Positions 53,149 through 56,743 of a stretch of 56,743 bases of DNA are shown piece by piece; position 1 is the stretch's first letter, and each line of letters starts with the position of its first letter. The notes under the pieces are model-generated. The model was not told the DNA's origin. It saw only the letters and a program-made list of their open reading frames with translations, and did not search any database. Source of the stretch: Prevotellaceae bacterium UBA6974 (GTDB taxonomy: Bacteria > Bacteroidota > Bacteroidia > Bacteroidales > Bacteroidaceae). The DNA lies in NCBI GenBank assembly GCA_002450165.1, contig DJYQ01000016.1:1-56743 (forward strand), given 5' to 3'. Position numbers and translations under genes: made by a program.

Positions 53149-54723
53149 ATGAACAGCGAACTTTTTTTGGATGTACAGCCCAAGAAGATTTCTATCGCTC
53201 TGACCGAGGATAAGAAACTGATGGAATACCAGGAGGAGAGCCAGGAGGCAAGCTTCCAGGTGGGCAACATATATCTGGCCAAGGTGCGCAAACTGATGCC
53301 TGGACTGAACTCGAGCTTCATAAACGTTGGCTACGAAAAGGATGCCTTTCTGCATTACCTGGACCTGGGACCTAAGTTCCAGACGTATGCCAAGTATCTG
53401 AAGCGCGTCCTGTCGGACAAGAAGAACCTACCGTCTGCCAGCAAGGTACAGGTCTTGCCTGACACGCCCAAGGATGGCAAGATTACGACGATGCTGCAGC
53501 AGGGCCAGGAGGTACTGGTGCAGATTGTCAAGGAACCAATTAGCACCAAGGGGCCCAGGTTGACTTGCGAACTGAGTTTTGCAGGACGTTTTCTGGTACT
53601 AATTCCGTTCGAGAACAAGGTCAACATATCCGCCAAGATCAAGAACCAAAAGGAAAGGACAAGGCTGAAGCAGGTTATCGAGAGTATGAAGCCCAACAAC
53701 GTAGGGGTTATAGTGCGCACGGTGGCCGAGGGCAAGCGTGCCAGCGAACTGGACAACGAGCTGAAGATATTGGTACAGCGTTGGACGGATACACTGACAA
53801 GGGCGCAGAAGGCCAAGGATATGCCTTGTATGGTGTACGAGGAGTCAAGCCGTGCAGTTGGTATGCTGCGGGACCTGTTCAACCCATCGTACGAGGGGAT
53901 ATATGTTAACCGCGAGGATGTGTTCCACGAGGTCAAGGACTATGTTTCGCTGATTGCTCCGGAACGTGCCGACTGCGTGCATCTGTACAAGGGGGCACTA
54001 CCTATATTCGACAATTTCGACATTACGCGCCAAATCAAGTCCAGCTTTGGCACGACGGTAACGTACAAGGGGGGTGCCTATCTGATTATCGAGCATACCG
54101 AGGCACTGCATGTGGTGGATGTGAACAGCGGTAACCGTACGAAGAAGGATGACTCGCAAGAGGCGAATGCGATGGAGGTGAACCTGGGTGCTGCGGACGA
54201 GCTGGCAAGACAGTTGCGCCTGCGGGATATGGGAGGCATAATAATTGTCGATTTCATTGACATGAAGTCTGCCGAAAACCGCCAGAAGCTGTTCGAGCGC
54301 ATGACTGAGAATATGAGGCACGACAGGGCCAAGCACAACATCCTGCCGCTGACCAAGTTCGGCCTGATGCAGATTACGCGACATCGTGTGCGTCCGGTAA
54401 TGGACGTACAGGTCGAGGAGGAATGCCCGACGTGTCACGGTACGGGCAAGATTAAGAGCAGCCTGCTGTTTACCAAGGTTCTGGAGGGTAAGATACAGAT
54501 GATGCAGAACCATCTGGGCATAAAGGCGTTTACGTTGCACGTGCATCCGTACGTTTATGCCTATATCAACCAGGGCATCATGTCGCTGAAGCGCAAGTGG
54601 CAGTGGAAGTATGGTATGGGGGTAAGGGTGATTCCCAGTCAGAAACTGGCTATACTGCAATACGAAATATACGATACCGAGGGACAGGAGATTGACGTGA
54701 AGGAGGAAATCGAAATCCGTTAA
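53149..54723 (+). CDS. rng: ribonuclease E/G family endoribonuclease
   Basis: This 524-residue enzyme processes rRNA and degrades mRNA. An S1-like region is at residues 35-125 (VGNIYLAKVRKLMPGLNSSFINVG). The DNase I-like catalytic region includes LHVVDVNSGN and IIIVDFIDM, whose Asp residues bind Mg2+. The zinc-link is EEECPTCHGTGKI. The length and the lack of a long C-terminal scaffold fit RNase G better than RNase E. Confidence 0.94.
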   Translation: MNSELFLDVQPKKISIALTEDKKLMEYQEESQEASFQVGNIYLAKVRKLMPGLNSSFINVGYEKDAFLHYLDLGPKFQTYAKYLKRVLSDKKNLPSASKVQVLPDTPKDGKITTMLQQGQEVLVQIVKEPISTKGPRLTCELSFAGRFLVLIPFENKVNISAKIKNQKERTRLKQVIESMKPNNVGVIVRTVAEGKRASELDNELKILVQRWTDTLTRAQKAKDMPCMVYEESSRAVGMLRDLFNPSYEGIYVNREDVFHEVKDYVSLIAPERADCVHLYKGALPIFDNFDITRQIKSSFGTTVTYKGGAYLIIEHTEALHVVDVNSGNRTKKDDSQEANAMEVNLGAADELARQLRLRDMGGIIIVDFIDMKSAENRQKLFERMTENMRHDRAKHNILPLTKFGLMQITRHRVRPVMDVQVEEECPTCHGTGKIKSSLLFTKVLEGKIQMMQNHLGIKAFTLHVHPYVYAYINQGIMSLKRKWQWKYGMGVRVIPSQKLAILQYEIYDTEGQEIDVKEEIEIR

Positions 54724-54781
54724 CATTTGTTAATTATAGAGGGAAATAGGTGGAAGATGTGTTGTCTTTCACCTATTTCAT

Positions 54782-54812
54782 TTTCTTACTTGCCGTATTT
54801 TTTATAACTTTG
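54782..54812 (+). promoter_or_regulatory. promoter of the RND efflux operon
   Basis: TTTC (54782-54785), a 19-base spacer and TAACTTTG (54805-54812) make a near-consensus promoter, with a leader of about 72 bases. Confidence 0.65.
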
Positions 54813-54823
54813 CGGCGCTTAAC

Positions 54824-54845
54824 GCGCGTATGCATATGTACGCGC
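54824..54845. promoter_or_regulatory. operator-like palindrome in the RND leader
   Basis: GCGCGTA (54824-54830) and TACGCGC (54839-54845) are perfect reverse complements around TGCATATG, five or so bases after the predicted start of transcription. This is where a TetR-type repressor of an efflux pump would bind; no such regulator gene is in the window. Confidence 0.45.
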
Positions 54846-54890
54846 AGTAAGTATTAAATAAGTAAGATAACACGTAAAAATATTGTGAAT

Positions 54891-55994
54891 ATGAAGAAAA
54901 TGAACTGGGTTGTCTGCATCGCGCTCATTGCGTTTGCAGGTGTATTGGTATCATCGTGCGGCAAGGCTGAGAAGAAGGAGTCAGTTGTGCCTTTCAAGAC
55001 GACTAAGGTCGAGAAGAAGGATATGGTGATAGACAGGAAGTATAGTGCAACGATTCGCGGTTGCCAGGATGTGGAGGTGTATCCACAGGTGGGCGGTACA
55101 CTGCTGAAGATATGTGTCACCGAGGGTCAGCGCGTACGTCGCGGACAGACTTTGTTTGTGATTAATCCTGTTCCCTTCCAGGCAGCACTGAACAATGCCG
55201 AGGCTATGCTAAAGGCTGCAAAGGCTGCCGAGGCTACTGCAGCGCTCAACTACGAGAGCAAGCAGACGTTGCGTGAGCAGAATGTGATAAGCGACTTTGA
55301 CCTGAAGACTGCGTACAATGCGCTGATGAACGCCAAGGCGCAGGTGGCTCAGGCCGAGGCTCATGTAATGGATGCGCGCGAGGATGTCGAGCATACCAGG
55401 GTCGAGAGTCCTGCTGACGGTGTAGTGGGTGTACTGCCCTATCGTCAGGGCTCACTGGTGGGAAGTACTATTCCACAGCCCTTGACAACAATTAGCGACA
55501 ACAGCAGCATGTGGGTTTACTTCAGCATGAACGAGGCTGAGTTCCTGAAGATGACGCGTAACAGCGGCTCACCCGAGAAGGCTGTGGAGGCAATGCCTGC
55601 AGTGCGACTGCTGTTGGTGGATGGCAGCGAGTATGACCATCTGGGCAAGGTGGAGACCGTGAGCGGTGTGATTGACCGCAATACGGGCAGCGTGCAGCTT
55701 AGGGCTGTATTCGAAAATCCCGAGGGGCTGCTGCATTCGGGTTCGACGGGTAACGTGATTATCCCTGTGACTTACAAGAATGCGCTGGTGGTTCCGGCAT
55801 CTGCCACCATGCAGGTTCAGGACAGGTTCCGCCTGTACACGATTGCCCAGGACGGTACTGCAAAGGGTATCAATGTAAGTATCGACCCGCTGAGCTCGGG
55901 CAAGGAGTTTATCATTACTGACGGTGTTGCTGCCGGAACCGAGATTATTGCCGAGGGTGCCGGTATGGTGCACGAGGGTCAGAAGGTGAAGTAA
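54891..55994 (+). CDS. RND efflux periplasmic adaptor lipoprotein (AcrA/MexA family)
   Basis: This 367-residue membrane-fusion protein has a lipoprotein signal (LVSSC, about residue 23), a split lipoyl domain (VYPQVGGTLLKICVTEGQRV ... TRVESPADGVVG), a helical hairpin between the halves (about 100-160) and a beta-barrel part (SMWVYFSMNEAEFL). It links the inner-membrane pump to an outer-membrane channel. I chose ATG 54891; a GTG two codons earlier is also in frame. The permease follows after 21 bases. Confidence 0.94.
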   Translation: MKKMNWVVCIALIAFAGVLVSSCGKAEKKESVVPFKTTKVEKKDMVIDRKYSATIRGCQDVEVYPQVGGTLLKICVTEGQRVRRGQTLFVINPVPFQAALNNAEAMLKAAKAAEATAALNYESKQTLREQNVISDFDLKTAYNALMNAKAQVAQAEAHVMDAREDVEHTRVESPADGVVGVLPYRQGSLVGSTIPQPLTTISDNSSMWVYFSMNEAEFLKMTRNSGSPEKAVEAMPAVRLLLVDGSEYDHLGKVETVSGVIDRNTGSVQLRAVFENPEGLLHSGSTGNVIIPVTYKNALVVPASATMQVQDRFRLYTIAQDGTAKGINVSIDPLSSGKEFIITDGVAAGTEIIAEGAGMVHEGQKVK

Positions 55995-56015
55995 TTCTGG
56001 GGGAGGATAATAAAG

Positions 56016-56743
56016 ATGAAGAATAATATATTTATCAAGAGGCCTGTAATGGCAATGTCGATTGCTATTATGATTCTGCTGCTGGGTGCAATAAGCCTGG
56101 CTACGCTGCCTATTGAGCAGTACCCCGACATTGCACCGCCTACGATTGTGGTGAGCACGACGTATACGGGTGCGAATGCAGATGCCGTGATGAAGGCGGT
56201 AATCGTGCCTCTGGAGGAGAGTATAAACGGTGTCGAGAACATGACGTACATGACGTCGACTGCCACCAACTCGGGCAGTGCCACGATACAGGTGTATTTC
56301 AAGCAGGGCACGAATCCGGACATGGCGGCAGTGAATGTGCAGAACCGTGTGAGCAAGGCGCTGGGTCTGATGCCGCAGGAGGTGACGCGCATAGGTGTTA
56401 CGACGCAGAAGCGCCAGAATGCCTTCCTACAGACGAATGCACTGGTGTGCACGAACGGGCAGTATGACGAGGATTTCCTGTCTAACTATCTGGACATCAA
56501 CATCCTGCCTCAGTTGAAGCGTGTAAAGGGTGTGGGTGACATCACAGCGTTTGGCGGTACGTATTCGCTGCGTATATGGATGAAGCCCGACGCCATGGCC
56601 CAGCACGGGGTGACGCCATCGATGATTTCGAATGCGCTGGCCGAACAGAACTTGGAGTGCCCGACGGGTGCACTTGGCGAGAAGCCTGCTGACAGCCGCG
56701 GCAAGGATATTGACAATGTGTTCCAGTACACGCTGAAATATAC
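56016..56743 (+). CDS. RND efflux inner-membrane permease (AcrB/HAE1 family), N-terminal part, cut by the window edge
   Basis: From ATG 56016, 242 codons are open to the right edge. The start IFIKRPVMAMSIAIMILLLG is the first membrane helix of HAE1 pumps, followed by LPIEQYPDIAPPTIVVSTTY and the porter-domain segments ALGLMPQEVTRIGV and VKGVGDITAFGG. These pumps use the proton gradient to export drugs, bile salts or detergents. A strong GGGGGAGGAT precedes the ATG. The outer-membrane channel gene would be expected beyond the window. Confidence 0.95.
   Translation, partial: MKNNIFIKRPVMAMSIAIMILLLGAISLATLPIEQYPDIAPPTIVVSTTYTGANADAVMKAVIVPLEESINGVENMTYMTSTATNSGSATIQVYFKQGTNPDMAAVNVQNRVSKALGLMPQEVTRIGVTTQKRQNAFLQTNALVCTNGQYDEDFLSNYLDINILPQLKRVKGVGDITAFGGTYSLRIWMKPDAMAQHGVTPSMISNALAEQNLECPTGALGEKPADSRGKDIDNVFQYTLKY

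Overview
The window comes from a member of the Bacteroidota, order Bacteroidales, most like Prevotella and its relatives. Three things point there. Many genes have promoters of the type TTG/TTTG, 19-20 bases, TAnnTTTG. Several genes are typical of the group: UpxY-type antiterminator, DUF4492 beside cydAB, gldE, TIGR02757, a Na+-NQR operon and agmatine deiminase with carbamoylputrescine amidase. Large secreted glycan-degrading proteins end in Bacteroidales-style C-terminal tails. No rRNA, tRNA, CRISPR array or intact insertion sequence was seen.

Layout. 1-1.2 kb: start of a surface-polysaccharide locus reading left (small ORF, UpxY-like antiterminator, wecB cut by the edge). 1.5-9.1 kb: rightward run of a serine-type sulfatase, a secreted carbohydrate-binding-like protein, a thioesterase, a PepSY-TM protein, DUF4492 and cytochrome bd oxidase (cydAB), closed by a bidirectional terminator. 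9.1-15.4 kb: leftward set of ccsBA, a phosphodiesterase and a 1520-residue secreted SGNH esterase/sialidase. 15.5-21.5 kb: complete nqrABCDEF operon, whose NqrC carries an N-terminal rubredoxin-like domain. 21.5-32 kb: tamB, mntP, a zinc-ribbon protein, a Nif3-like protein, the aguA-aguB putrescine pair, an alpha/beta hydrolase and fabK. 32-35.2 kb: FNT transporter, tRNA-editing protein, EamA transporter and a PD-(D/E)XK nuclease-like protein. 35.3-40 kb: a 1564-residue GH123 plus GH33 fusion. 40-46 kb: guaA, nth, pgk, a lipoprotein and a TPR protein. 46.1-50.3 kb: accessory-looking region with a 70-residue peptide gene, an 807-residue Ig-like secreted protein, a KilA-N remnant and a Fic protein. 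50.3-56.7 kb: gldE, ssb, TIGR02757, a 29-residue bS22/mS38-like protein, rng and the start of an RND efflux operon cut by the right edge.

How it fits together. The cell looks like an anaerobe that tolerates low oxygen (cytochrome bd, Na+-NQR, cytochrome c maturation) and forages on sulfated, O-acetylated, sialylated and GalNAc-capped host glycans. Sulfatase, esterase, two sialidase modules and a beta-GalNAcase module are all present, but no SusC/SusD pair lies in the window. The most notable points are the GH123-GH33 fusion, the double-SGNH sialidase with a dead second esterase, the rubredoxin-NqrC fusion, the mirror-image nqrA/tamB promoters and the shift in strand base composition between about 46 and 50 kb.
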